Part shown: positions 46,461 through 54,404 of the stretch, piece by piece
Numbering within the stretch: the first letter of the stretch is position 1
Layout: each line of letters opens with the position of its first letter
From: CAZTYI01 sp964466185
GTDB lineage: Bacteria > Chlamydiota > Chlamydiia > Chlamydiales > SM23-39
DNA length: 64,000 nucleotides
Direction of reading: 5' to 3'
Assembly (NCBI GenBank): GCA_964466185.1
Contig: CAYXMS010000001.1
Span: 1-64,000, forward strand
Translations under genes and position numbers: made by a program
Notes under the pieces: generated by a model
The model's database searches: none
What the model was told of the DNA's origin: nothing
The model's input: only the letters and a program-made list of their open reading frames with translations

Positions 46461-46800
46461 CGCACCGTAAAACCCAGTCCTTTAGGGCTGGGATACAAGG
46501 TGCGAGTTAAAAAATGCGGGCTTTAATGCCGTTAAGGCCTCCGCCCGCTAGAGTAATCCACATCGAGATTGTTAGAAGGAGTTTTTGAACCTGCCACACT
46601 GAGAGTTTCCTCTCTGTTTAATGACAGATCACAGTTGCTACGGACTTGTGGAGCATCCGTAGGTGTGTATGTATCTCTTCCAACTAACTGCTGCTTAAAG
46701 TTTCCTTTAAGCCCTCTAATCAACCAGTTTAAGGCCCACCGGCCTTTTCCCTTGTGCCTCACGGCTCAAGCCTCTCCCTTTAGGGAGGGGTGATTGACAC
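46461..46800 (-). mobile_element. Non-autonomous IS200/IS605-type element with orphan HEARO/omega-like RNA
   Basis: A ~340-bp unit with no intact transposase or nuclease gene. The left end (minus-strand reading) is GTCAATCACCCC near 46798 followed by a CCTCTCCC-TTTA-GGGAGGGG hairpin. The right end at 46461-46504 is a hairpin CCCAGTCC-TTTA-GGGCTGGG enclosed by CGCACC/GGTGCG. Hairpins at both ends, no inverted-repeat termini and a structured interior fit IS200/IS605-superfamily ends. Its interior matches the RNA region of the IscB relic near 56.4 kb. The small ORF inside (76 codons) is not conserved as protein and I treat it as an accident. It sits 4 bp after the stop codon of porin paralogue 4. 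Confidence 0.7.
46515..46800 (-). ncRNA. Orphan IscB-associated (HEARO/omega-type) structured RNA
   Basis: Read on the minus strand, successive hairpins include AAGGCC-GGTG-GGCCTT (46731-46746), GCTTAAAG-GAAA-CTTTAAGC (46693-46712, GNRA loop), CTACGGA...TCCGTAG (46638-46662), GAGAG-GAAA-CTCTC (46601-46614, GNRA loop), and a final GCGGGC...GCCCGC stem followed by ATTTTTT (46516-46548), which looks like an intrinsic terminator. Two conserved single-strand stretches, ATACATACACACCTACG and AACTGTGATC, recur in the 56.4-kb copy. The AAGGCC stem there is AAGATC/GGTCTT, a compensatory change. In IscB systems the RNA carries a guide at its 5' end, so the flank here would be the end of the porin gene. 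Confidence 0.55.
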
Positions 46801-46804
46801 TAAA

Positions 46805-47863
46805 TTAAAAATCCAGTCTAAAAGAAAAAGTGAATCCATGCAGCATAAGATCTCCGGCAGAAGGAGCTGATAAGTTAGTAATTTCTTCTTCTAACGATTT
46901 CATCATGTTTTGATTGAAAAAAACTAAAAAATCATAGCCGGCTGAAATGTCTAAGTGCAAACGGTCCTGCCATAAGTAAGAACCCCAAGCAAAACCAACT
47001 CCTATTTCCCAATCGGAATTAATATATCCTTTATTATATTTGGACAAATTAATCAGATAGGTAGACAAAGGGTCTAAATATTCTTTGGCGCTGACTTGAA
47101 AATCCTGATAAAATAAAGCAGCTGCCAGATTAACGAAAAATCTAAATCCCTCATCCAGCATCCAATTGCTATTTAAACCAATGCGCGGACCAATCAGCCA
47201 GGCAGATTCTTCTTCGTTAATGGCATATTTTGATCCGGAAGAAGTATAAATATCATTATCTGAATTTTGTTTTATCCAGGCGGCTTTTAATCCAAAGAAA
47301 GGAGAGAAAATTAATTGGGTTCCATAGTAAAAAGGACGGGATATAATCAAATCCAGCATATCTAGATTCAATTTCCAGCCGCTGGACAGTTTGTCTGGAT
47401 TGACTAAATCTCCAACTGAGGCCATATCATGCAGAGTATAAAAATTAAATGGATCAGTATCAACCTTGGATCGTTCCGAATGCTGAGAGCGGTGTAAAAA
47501 TGTATAATCTAGTTGAGCAATCCAATTGTCTATGCCTAAATTAGAACCAAGGATTAGCTTGAAACCAGGTTTGTAATCAAAGTCCATATGCACAATTTTA
47601 GCGGGATTTCCAGCCGGATCAGAGGGAGTAGTATATGCCAGATCCAAACCCTGTTCTATTGCCTGCCATACAATACAAGCCCCTGTAAAATAAAAGTCCC
47701 AGTTTTCTTTTACATCATATCTGGCAGGAGAATTGTAGCTGTTTAAAATTTGATTCGGTTCAATTTCATAGCCCTGATTAAAGACTTCTTCATCAAGAGC
47801 AAAAAGAGGAAGGCAAAAAATAAGAGGTAAAAGAAAAACTGTTTTTATTTTTGGTTTGAACAT
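46805..47863 (-). CDS. Porin paralogue 4 (pore-forming OMP, Lpg1974/Legionella_OMP-like)
   Basis: 352 residues with a signal peptide (TVFLLPLIFCLPLFA) and almost no linker before the signature FNQGYEIEPNQILNSYNSPA and RYDVKENWDFYFTGACIVWQ. Barrel strands include GFKLILGSNLGIDNWIAQLD, LIGPRIGLNSNW, VGFAWGSYL and the C-terminal GFTFSFRLDF. Together with paralogue 6 it forms a shorter, linker-poor subgroup. Four bases after its stop begins the orphan RNA element, so its 3' UTR has been altered. Start ATG has GGAG upstream. The promoter is less clear than for the others. Confidence 0.8.
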   Translation of the reverse strand: MFKPKIKTVFLLPLIFCLPLFALDEEVFNQGYEIEPNQILNSYNSPARYDVKENWDFYFTGACIVWQAIEQGLDLAYTTPSDPAGNPAKIVHMDFDYKPGFKLILGSNLGIDNWIAQLDYTFLHRSQHSERSKVDTDPFNFYTLHDMASVGDLVNPDKLSSGWKLNLDMLDLIISRPFYYGTQLIFSPFFGLKAAWIKQNSDNDIYTSSGSKYAINEEESAWLIGPRIGLNSNWMLDEGFRFFVNLAAALFYQDFQVSAKEYLDPLSTYLINLSKYNKGYINSDWEIGVGFAWGSYLWQDRLHLDISAGYDFLVFFNQNMMKSLEEEITNLSAPSAGDLMLHGFTFSFRLDF

Positions 47864-48001
47864 TTTGTTCTCCGTTTTTTTTGTATATCTTTGGCCAATA
47901 CTAAAATATTTGATACATATTTAAAAATAAAAAATAGAAGGGAAAAGGAAAATTATCAAGCAAAAAGAAAAAAATAAGATGCAAATTTTTCGAGATAAAA
48001 A

Positions 48002-48034
48002 AAGCCGGAAGAAAATTTTTTCCTTCCGGCTTAA
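48002..48034 (-). terminator. Rho-independent terminator after porin paralogue 5
   Basis: A 10-bp stem, AAGCCGGAAG/CTTCCGGCTT, 11-nt loop, followed on the minus strand by a T-run, ~20 bp after the stop codon. Confidence 0.92.
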
Positions 48035-48054
48035 GAAAAGATCAATTGCTTAAG

Positions 48055-49191
48055 TTAGAAACTAAAAGTTACTTTAAAGTTTCCACCGTGCAGGTATAAA
48101 TCAGGTGCTGAAGTGTTTCTCAGCATGTTAAAATATCCTGCTAGCATGTTTTGATTCCAATACACGTTGAATACATAGCTTAGAGCTAAATCAACATGCC
48201 AGTCACGATCAGAGAAATACTTGCCCCAGCTGAAACCGATTTCAGTTTCTAAAGCAGGTCTTAAATAATCTGCCTTATCTCTGATATCATATGTGCTGGA
48301 TCCGTTTAATACGTCTGCTTGATACGTTTTGTTATGCTTATCTAATTTATAGTGCGTATGCAGAACCATAGCGGTTAAATCGCTAAGCATGCTAAATCCG
48401 CATCCCCAGTTCCATTTGCTATTTAAGCTAAACTTAGGGCCAATGCCGAAAGCGTTAGACTTAACTGATATTGGAAGAAGATTAGAAGAAGTATTAGCAT
48501 GGTAATATCTCCAATTACCGGATAGTTTTTGCTTTAGCCAAGCAGCTCTTAAACCTATGATAGGCTTTAAGATTAACTTCTCACCATTATAAAAGTGGCG
48601 AGTTAAGTTTAAATCTACAAAGTCCATGTCAAGTTTCCATTTGCTTTTGATATTTAAACCATAATAAAGGTTAATATCATTAATGGAAGAACTGCACAAA
48701 GTACTTAAAGATAAGTATTTGTTATTAGCAGGGTCAGCATCGGCTTTTTTGCTGGATGAATCTTTAAAATGGAAATATTCTGAATATAAAGACCATTTAT
48801 CTCTTTCAATATCCCATCCGGCACGGAGTTTAAAGCCGAATTCCCAATCAAACTCATTGGTTACAAGACCAATAGTTCTATAATGAGAATTCATAAGCTC
48901 TACTCTTTCAGCCAGCTGCATGCCTTCTTGCAGGGGATGTAAATATAACGCATTGCCGCCGACAAAGAATCCCCAGCCGTCAGCAACATCAATTCTACCA
49001 GGAGCATTATAGCCTTTCATCAGCTGATATGGCTCTATACCATAACCCGGACTATAACCTTCCTGTTTTTGGTTTTTTTCCTTTCTTAGCTGCTGTCTTC
49101 CATTATTGCCCTTGACGGTACCTGCAGAAAAGCTGGTACTCAGAGCTAAAGCAGCTAATAAGGTTGATAAAATAAAAAATTTTGTTTTCAT
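48055..49191 (-). CDS. Porin paralogue 5 (pore-forming OMP, Lpg1974/Legionella_OMP-like)
   Basis: About 378 residues from the ATG at 49191; the upstream ATG at 49203 contains AGGA that serves as the ribosome-binding site for the second, so the second is preferred. Signal peptide MKTKFFILSTLLAALALSTS, Gly/Lys/Gln-rich linker, then YSPGYGIEPYQLMKGYNAPG, RIDVADGWGFFVGGNALYLH and a barrel with GFKLRAGWDIERDKWSLYSE, GLRAAWLKQ, GPKFSLNSKWNWG, IGFSWGKYF and C-terminal NFKVTFSF. It is the most divergent member. TTGTTA-N17-TTATAA lies upstream as a possible promoter. Outer-membrane pore role inferred from the family. Confidence 0.78.
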   Translation of the reverse strand: MKTKFFILSTLLAALALSTSFSAGTVKGNNGRQQLRKEKNQKQEGYSPGYGIEPYQLMKGYNAPGRIDVADGWGFFVGGNALYLHPLQEGMQLAERVELMNSHYRTIGLVTNEFDWEFGFKLRAGWDIERDKWSLYSEYFHFKDSSSKKADADPANNKYLSLSTLCSSSINDINLYYGLNIKSKWKLDMDFVDLNLTRHFYNGEKLILKPIIGLRAAWLKQKLSGNWRYYHANTSSNLLPISVKSNAFGIGPKFSLNSKWNWGCGFSMLSDLTAMVLHTHYKLDKHNKTYQADVLNGSSTYDIRDKADYLRPALETEIGFSWGKYFSDRDWHVDLALSYVFNVYWNQNMLAGYFNMLRNTSAPDLYLHGGNFKVTFSF

Positions 49192-49203
49192 TTTTTTCCT
49201 CAT

Positions 49204-49563
49204 ACTGTGTTGATAGCTTATACCTTTTATAAGGTTTTTTTCTTTTGGATAACAAAAAAAATTTACTATGGCAACTATTTTTTTTAAAAAAGAGGGAAAA
49301 CTTTTTTAAAATGAGACTTTTAAGTTCTTTTTTAGGCTTTTTTTAAGAAGTTGGTCTTTTTAAGTTAATAAAATTGTTTGTTTGTTTAAGAAGCTTTTAT
49401 TTAAATGGTTATGTTTTGTATTTAACAAAAGAATAAATTGTTGAAAAATAAAAACCAGCCCTTTTTTGTTTAGTTAAAAAAAATAAAAAATATTTTTTAT
49501 TTGAAGAAATATTTTCAGGAAAATTCTTAAAAATAAGAAATAAAAGAATAGATGCCAGTTTTT
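49204..49563. other. 360-bp intergenic region, no gene seen
   Basis: Extremely AT-rich, with long A and T runs. It contains a candidate promoter for porin paralogue 5 near 49204-49260. I see no clear terminator for paralogue 6, no ORF and no repeat shared with other parts of the window. Confidence 0.5.
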
Positions 49564-50622
49564 TTAGAAAACAACGGCCAGCTTAAAACTTAAGCCATGA
49601 AGGGTTAAATCCCCATGTTTTCCATTAGTATTTAATCTGACTAAATCATCTATGCTTCTTAAAACATTTTGCTCCCAAAAACGCTGCATTTCATAGCCTA
49701 GCAGCAGCTCTAAATGCCAACTGCGATTATTGAAATAAGAGCTCCAACCCAGACCCCCTCCAATTTGCATGTTGGGAATTAAAAAAGAAGGACTATTTTT
49801 AAAAGAACTGTTATTGGCCGGGTTATCGCGGTCTGCTATATTATAGGTTACATCATGCTTTTGATAGAATAAAGAAGCCAGGCTTTCTGCATAAACCTTT
49901 AATCCATAAGGAAGTAAAAAATTAAGATGGCAATTGATCTTGGGCCCAATCAACCAGTTGTCGTCTTCTGTTTTCACTGTTACTATATTATCATCTATAA
50001 TGTAGTGTCTGATTTCAATCTCTTGGCTATTCAAAGCTGATCTAAGGCCGAATCCTGCATTTAATGTCAGCTGCATGCCCGAATAAAAAGGCCTGGATGC
50101 CCATAGATCCAAATAATTTAAATGTAAATACCGGTTGGCTGAAATTTTTTCGTTGTCGGCAGTTGAATCATTGTAAATCCATAAAGGAGTGGCTAAAACT
50201 TCTGTAGAATTAAAAGAGGCTTCATCATCGGCATACAAACGTGTATACTGGAAAGCAATTTTCCAATCATCAAAATCTGAATTATAAGTTGCTCCCAGTT
50301 TGAATCCGGGAGTATAGTCAGGTTCAAATTTAACCAGATGAGTCCGGTTGCCAGCATCTGCGTAGCTGCCAATATTCAAACCTTCTTCTAAAGCCTGCCA
50401 TAGGATAAAAGAACCGGTTACTTCTACATCGAAGGCTTCTTTGACATTATATCTGGCCGGAGTATTATAAATGCCTACCATTTGACTTTCTTCAATTCCA
50501 TGCCCTTGTTTAATATAGGAAGTCTCTTGATTGGAAAGTGTGGAATCAGATTCTGTTTGCGAAAAAACAAAAGAGGTAAGACAAAGGCAAACAGCAAAAA
50601 TAGATTTAAAAAATTTAGCCAC
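49564..50622 (-). CDS. Porin paralogue 6 (pore-forming OMP, Lpg1974/Legionella_OMP-like)
   Basis: 352 residues from a GTG with GGGAG upstream. Signal peptide FFKSIFAVCLCLTSFVFS, short linker, signature IKQGHGIEESQMVGIYNTPA, RYNVKEAFDVEVTGSFILWQ, then barrel strands GFKLGATYNSDFDDWKIAFQ, WLIGPKINCHLNF, IGGGLGWSSYF and the C-terminal LSFKLAVVF, ending in F. It is closest in architecture to paralogue 4. First of the porin array in transcription direction; promoter TTGAAA-N17-TATTTT directly upstream. Confidence 0.8.
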   Translation of the reverse strand: MAKFFKSIFAVCLCLTSFVFSQTESDSTLSNQETSYIKQGHGIEESQMVGIYNTPARYNVKEAFDVEVTGSFILWQALEEGLNIGSYADAGNRTHLVKFEPDYTPGFKLGATYNSDFDDWKIAFQYTRLYADDEASFNSTEVLATPLWIYNDSTADNEKISANRYLHLNYLDLWASRPFYSGMQLTLNAGFGLRSALNSQEIEIRHYIIDDNIVTVKTEDDNWLIGPKINCHLNFLLPYGLKVYAESLASLFYQKHDVTYNIADRDNPANNSSFKNSPSFLIPNMQIGGGLGWSSYFNNRSWHLELLLGYEMQRFWEQNVLRSIDDLVRLNTNGKHGDLTLHGLSFKLAVVF

Positions 50623-50660
50623 GGTTTTTTCTCCCGTTATTTTATTTTAACTAATTTAAT

Positions 50661-50689
50661 AAAATAAGATTTTTAAAGATATTTTTCAA
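50661..50689 (-). promoter_or_regulatory. Promoter for porin paralogue 6
   Basis: -35 TTGAAA (50684-50689) and -10 TATTTT (50661-50666), spacing 17 bp, identical in form to the promoter of paralogue 1. Confidence 0.6.
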
Positions 50690-50699
50690 TTCGTCTTTT

Positions 50700-50937
50700 T
50701 TGATTAGCCTAAGTCTGTAAAAGAACTACGTTAGAAAGGCCATGATATTTTAGGATGCGCCTTAAGTCTTGCGAAAATTGCGAGTCCCTTGCCTTGTCGT
50801 TAGTGGTTAAAAGTTCTAAAAGATAGGAGCGGTGCTGCTACCTTAAAAAGTCTTTTCAATATTGGCGACAAGGAATTTGCTGGTTTTTAGGTGCCATGGC
50901 GGTTTTATTTTAGCTATCGGAAAACTCTGAGTTTTTT
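50700..50937 (+). ncRNA. Candidate structured small RNA
   Basis: The 436-bp gap between porin 6 and the next gene has no ORF. It does contain a nested structure: GCCATG (~50740) pairs with CATGGC (~50896), enclosing a small hairpin CTTGC/GCGAG (~50768-50784) and a long stem CCTTGTCG (50792-50799) with CGACAAGG (50866-50873), which extends inward by several A-T and G-T pairs. An intrinsic terminator closes the region. The base composition is less AT-rich than the flanks. It lies two genes from ygfA, which in other bacteria neighbours 6S RNA, but I cannot show 6S features. Family unknown. Confidence 0.3.
50919..50937 (+). terminator. Intrinsic terminator of the candidate RNA
   Basis: AAAACTCTGAGTTTTTT: a 6-bp stem with a 3-nt loop followed by six T. 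It precedes the next ORF by ~120 bp, so it ends something transcribed from the left on the plus strand. Confidence 0.5.
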
Positions 50938-51058
50938 AACTTAAATGGAGGAGCGGAATTTCCTCCTCATGTCTAAAGACAGCGGTATCCATGCTGTTAT
51001 TTTTTTGATGAAATATTCTTTGTTTTCAGGCATATAAAAAAAAAGATGGAATAAGGAT

Positions 51059-51559
51059 ATGTCTAAAAATTTAAAAATTTTAACTTTTATCTGTTTGCAA
51101 TTATGTTGCCTTTCGCTTTTCAGCGCTTCTTTATTTTTAATCAATGATTCTAAATGGCAGTTGACGGCTTTAATAGAAGCAGCAGATGGTACTAAATTGG
51201 ATACAGTAGTGTTAGAAAAAGGAAAAAAGATCCGCTGGAACACTGAACTATATAATAGTAAGGCAAAAGTGCCGCAAGTCACCACTTATTCACTGACGCC
51301 TTTTACAGTCACCTGGCTTTGCCCTAATAAGGGAACTTATTCTGTTTGTACGGCAATCTCTTCAGGAGCTACCGTTTCGGCTCATAGCGGATTTGGCAAT
51401 TTTCGCTGCACGACTGAAGAAGAACTTAGAGAACAAAGAGAAAATATTGAAAAAGGACTGGAAGAACAAGAAAAAAGCTTGAAAAAAGAATTAAAATGTC
51501 CGCCCTGTCCTTCTCAAGAGAAGGGGGAAAATGTTGAAAAACAACAATCTAATAATTAA
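51059..51559 (+). CDS. Hypothetical small exported protein
   Basis: 166 residues. A signal peptide (LTFICLQLCCLSLFSASLF) is followed by a compact beta-rich domain of ~80 residues (LINDSKWQLTALIEAADGTK to GNFRCTTEE) and a charged helical tail containing LKCPPCPSQ, a CPPC pair that could form disulfides or bind metal. AAGGA lies upstream of the ATG. The domain has the feel of a fungal/bacterial beta-sandwich of the aegerolysin or spore-coat type, but I do not assign it. Likely periplasmic or surface located. It is convergent with ygfA. Confidence 0.7.
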   Translation: MSKNLKILTFICLQLCCLSLFSASLFLINDSKWQLTALIEAADGTKLDTVVLEKGKKIRWNTELYNSKAKVPQVTTYSLTPFTVTWLCPNKGTYSVCTAISSGATVSAHSGFGNFRCTTEEELREQRENIEKGLEEQEKSLKKELKCPPCPSQEKGENVEKQQSNN

Positions 51560-51588
51560 TGTTTTTAGCTTTTTGGTATGCATAAGAG

Positions 51589-52116
51589 TTAAAAAAATAA
51601 AACAGCTTTTAAAGGGACGTCGTGCTTTTCAATAGGTAGAAAATCTTGAGAGAAATTTTCTTTTAAACCTATTCCAATAGTATAGGCATGAGAAAGCTCT
51701 TTTAAAAAGCGATCATAATAGCCTTTTCCATGGCCGAGTCTATGTCCTCTTTTATCAAAAGCCAGGGCGGGAACTAAAATGAGTTTAATTTCCGGGAGTT
51801 TTAAATCGCAAACAGGTTCTTTAGGCTCCATGATTTTAAATTTGAGATGTTTTTTTAATTGGCTTAAATCTTTAACCAGACAGGGTTTAAGATTATTTTC
51901 GTAAATTTTAGGTAAAACCAGTTTTTCCTGGGCGCATAAAATCTGGTTTAAAGGCCAAAGATCTATCTCATAATTTAAAGCGGCAAAAGATAGAATTTTG
52001 GGATATTTTTTACAAAGCGGCAAAAGCGTATTAAGAGCTTTTTGAGCAGCTTCCTGCTTTCTTTTTTCCGAGATTTTAATATTTTTAAATTTTTTCCTCA
52101 AAACTGTTTTATTCAT
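51589..52116 (-). CDS. ygfA: 5-formyltetrahydrofolate cyclo-ligase
   Basis: 175 residues, normal length. Landmarks: VLRKKFKNIKISEKRKQEAA at the N-terminus, ILSFAALNYEIDLWPLNQIL, and the family signature LVPALAFDKRGHRLGHGKGYYDRFL (~residues 112-137, here given in part) with the ATP-binding GKGYYDR, then IGIGLKENF. It converts 5-formyl-THF to 5,10-methenyl-THF. Its ATG overlaps the end of the upstream MORN lipoprotein gene by 8 bp, so the two are coupled, as in Chlamydia (CT648/CT649 from memory). Confidence 0.93.
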   Translation of the reverse strand: MNKTVLRKKFKNIKISEKRKQEAAQKALNTLLPLCKKYPKILSFAALNYEIDLWPLNQILCAQEKLVLPKIYENNLKPCLVKDLSQLKKHLKFKIMEPKEPVCDLKLPEIKLILVPALAFDKRGHRLGHGKGYYDRFLKELSHAYTIGIGLKENFSQDFLPIEKHDVPLKAVLFF

Positions 52117-53371
52117 GAAAATCGGGCCTGCCTTTGGAATAGATGACTTTTTTTAAAAAATTACCGTGTTTGTCAAATAAAGTAGCAAGACCCTCTCCTT
52201 CCTGAATAGAAGAGGTTTCTTTTTTTTCTCCCTTTTTATAATATTTACCCTTTTTTAAAAGGTCATTGTCATATTCTTCTACCAACATTAAAGAGCCGTC
52301 TTCATAGAAAGAAGTGCTAAGGCCATTTTTTTTGTTATGATTTAATTCCGAAGAAGAAGCTAATTGCCCATTTTCATACCACGTTTTAACCTCTCCTTGT
52401 ATTTTGTCGTCAGACCATTGTAGGCTGATTTTAGCAACTCCGTTAGGAAAATATTCTATTTCTTCACCTTCTTTTTTGCCGTTTTTTTGGTGGTATAAAT
52501 GAATTAAAGATCCTTGGGAATTAAAACGTTTTACAACGCCATAGGCTTGTCCTTCCTGATATTCGATTTGGGTTTTTTCTCCGTTTTCATGGAAAAGAGT
52601 TTTAAAGCCGGTTTGATCTTGTATGAAACTGACAAGTTCTTGTTTTGGGTTAAAATAAACTCCTTCTAAGAGCAGATTGTTTTGATAGTGTTCTTTAAAA
52701 GCCAGTTTGCCATTTTTAAAATAACCAAAGGCTGATCCATTTTTTTGGTTGTGCTGATAATTTGCTTTTTCTTTGAAATTTCCATTTTCAAAAAAAGTGA
52801 TTAGCTGGCCGTGAATCTCATTATGCAAATAAGGAACTATTTTTTTCTTTTTGCCGGAAGAATAATAATAAGCACCTTCTTTTTCCAGCAGCCCTTGTTC
52901 ATAAAAAAAACTGCCTAAAATATTCCCTTCTTCATCAAAAGCTAGGCTTTGCTGATCAAAAAGCCACTGTTTTTTATCTTCTAAAGCAAGCGAAGCAGGG
53001 CCTCCAATGACCTTTGCTTGCATAGCTAATTGTCCGTTAGGATAATATTCTAAATATTGACCGCAGGCATTGGAATCTATAGCTTCTAAATATTGCCAAA
53101 GATTGCCATTTTTATAATAAGAAGTAATCTTGGATTTTTTAACAGCCCGGTTATGGGGCTGATAAACCCGGACTACCTGTTTGTAGGGCTGCGGTTTTGC
53201 AAAGTCTGTTTTTTGAAAAGTTTTTAAACGGTCTTGCTGAGAAATGGTTTTTGTCATATCTGTTCTGTCTATTATCTGTAAACAGACCAGCTCTTCCGAA
53301 GGTTTGGGACCGCAGCTGTTAAATAGCGAAAAAATTAAAAACAGATAAAAATATAAAAAACGTTTATTCAT
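52109..53371 (-). CDS. Lipoprotein with MORN-type repeats
   Basis: 420 residues. The N-terminus FLYFYLFLIFSLFNSCGPKP is a lipoprotein signal with lipobox FNSC. The rest has about a dozen MORN_2/YwqK-like repeats of ~22 residues: YYKNGNLWQYLEAI, EYYPNGQLAMQAKV, FFENGNFKEKANYQ, EYFPNGVAKISLQW, WYENGQLASSSELN, SFYEDGSLMLVEEY. Such repeats form beta hairpins and are found in surface or periplasmic proteins. Its start overlaps the preceding gene by 8 bp and its stop overlaps ygfA. The order matches CT647-CT648-CT649 of Chlamydia as I recall it. Function is unknown. Confidence 0.82.
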   Translation of the reverse strand: MNKRFLYFYLFLIFSLFNSCGPKPSEELVCLQIIDRTDMTKTISQQDRLKTFQKTDFAKPQPYKQVVRVYQPHNRAVKKSKITSYYKNGNLWQYLEAIDSNACGQYLEYYPNGQLAMQAKVIGGPASLALEDKKQWLFDQQSLAFDEEGNILGSFFYEQGLLEKEGAYYYSSGKKKKIVPYLHNEIHGQLITFFENGNFKEKANYQHNQKNGSAFGYFKNGKLAFKEHYQNNLLLEGVYFNPKQELVSFIQDQTGFKTLFHENGEKTQIEYQEGQAYGVVKRFNSQGSLIHLYHQKNGKKEGEEIEYFPNGVAKISLQWSDDKIQGEVKTWYENGQLASSSELNHNKKNGLSTSFYEDGSLMLVEEYDNDLLKKGKYYKKGEKKETSSIQEGEGLATLFDKHGNFLKKVIYSKGRPDFHE

Positions 53372-53960
53372 TTAAAAACTCTCTTTTCAACAAATTTAAA
53401 TTGGTTAAAAAAGTATTGTATGGGGTTTTGCTAAGGCTTATTTTCTTGACTATAAGCTGCGGAGAATTAGAACTTGGTTGATAAGAACTTATATATTCTT
53501 CTTCAATTAAACTTAAAAGCTGCATAATATCAGAGCTTGCTGCTTCAACAGGATAGCTGATTTCTTCACTTTCAATAATTTTATTCTTAAAATCTTTTTT
53601 GAGATTTTTTTGCTTGAATTTCAAGGGGCGATTTATTTTTTTTAATCTTTTTTGAAAGTCGGGATTATTTTTAAATGCAGATATGGCATTTAATTTTTGC
53701 ATTTGATTTTTTTCGTTTTTCAAAAGTTTAATTTTTTCCAAAGTATTTTGTAGGAAAAAGGGGTCTGCTTGACGGTACCTGGCAAGCTGTCTTTTCCATT
53801 TTTCTTTTTCCAGACTGCGTTTTTGGCCCAGCTGCTGCATATTTTTTAAAGTTTTGCCTAAATTATAAACCAAGTTGATTTTATGGAAATATAAGGCTAT
53901 TAATAGCAGAGGCAGTAAAACAAAAAATGCAAGAATAAGATAGCGGTATTTTAAAAGCAT
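53364..53960 (-). CDS. Membrane-anchored hypothetical protein (envelope apparatus, GspM/PilO-like position)
   Basis: 198 residues. An N-terminal signal anchor (YLILAFFVLLPLLLIALYF, residues ~7-25) precedes a charged, largely helical periplasmic part and a C-terminal beta-like segment. No motif is recognised. It follows a GspL/PilM-like gene and precedes the MORN lipoprotein, with which it overlaps by 8 bp. By architecture and context it could serve as the bitopic partner of a type II secretion or pilus-like inner-membrane platform; this is inference. Confidence 0.6.
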   Translation of the reverse strand: MLLKYRYLILAFFVLLPLLLIALYFHKINLVYNLGKTLKNMQQLGQKRSLEKEKWKRQLARYRQADPFFLQNTLEKIKLLKNEKNQMQKLNAISAFKNNPDFQKRLKKINRPLKFKQKNLKKDFKNKIIESEEISYPVEAASSDIMQLLSLIEEEYISSYQPSSNSPQLIVKKISLSKTPYNTFLTNLNLLKREFLNE

Positions 53961-53976
53961 GTTTTCTTGTCAAAGT

Positions 53977-54404
53977 TGTAAAGCCAGCAAAATAGCCTGT
54001 AAAGCTGGTTCATGTAAAGCCAAGAGGCCATTTTTTTAGGCATATTTTTTAAGTTTGTAAAATTCCTCTTTTTAAGTTTTGCACATACAATATGTTGAAA
54101 CCTGATTAGCATATAATGTTGTCTTGAGGCTTTTTTTTTGTAAAGCCAAAAACACCCTTGTAAAGCCAGTAAAAACTGTCTTTTTTGCCTGTTTTTGACC
54201 CTAAACCCTGATAAAAGGCTGTAAAACAGGCTTGTAAAGCCAAGAAAAAAGTAATTTTTAGACAAATATGTTAATCTTTTTTTTAGAATTTTTCAAGTAA
54301 ATCTAAACTACTATATGTAGGATAGGCACAACTACATACTGTATACAGTTTGGAAAAACCTGTAAAGCCAAGAACAGACCTGTAAAGCCAGCAATGTAAA
54401 GCCA
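53977..54404 (+). repeat. Array of eight identical 10-bp direct repeats (TGTAAAGCCA)
   Basis: Exact copies start at 53977, 54013, 54139, 54159, 54233, 54361, 54381 and 54395, all in the same orientation, with near copies at 53998 and 54220. Spacing is irregular (14 to 128 bp). They fill a 481-bp gap (53961-54441) between two envelope genes that in this operon would otherwise be close. There is no spacer regularity as in CRISPR, no palindrome and no convincing ORF. The 104-codon frame here has the repeats translated as Leu-Tyr/Ala-Leu words and is unlikely to be a gene. Confidence 0.8.

Noticed and set aside
46532..46762. A 76-codon minus-strand ORF inside the orphan RNA element
   Set aside because: The DNA is conserved with the 56.4-kb copy as structured RNA with compensatory changes, and the peptide is not conserved.
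53951..54265. A 104-codon minus-strand ORF in the TGTAAAGCCA repeat region
   Set aside because: It is dominated by translated repeats, overlaps the start of the next real gene and has no coding character.
53977..54404. CRISPR array
   Set aside because: The 10-bp repeats are too short and irregularly spaced (14-128 bp), and no cas genes are near.
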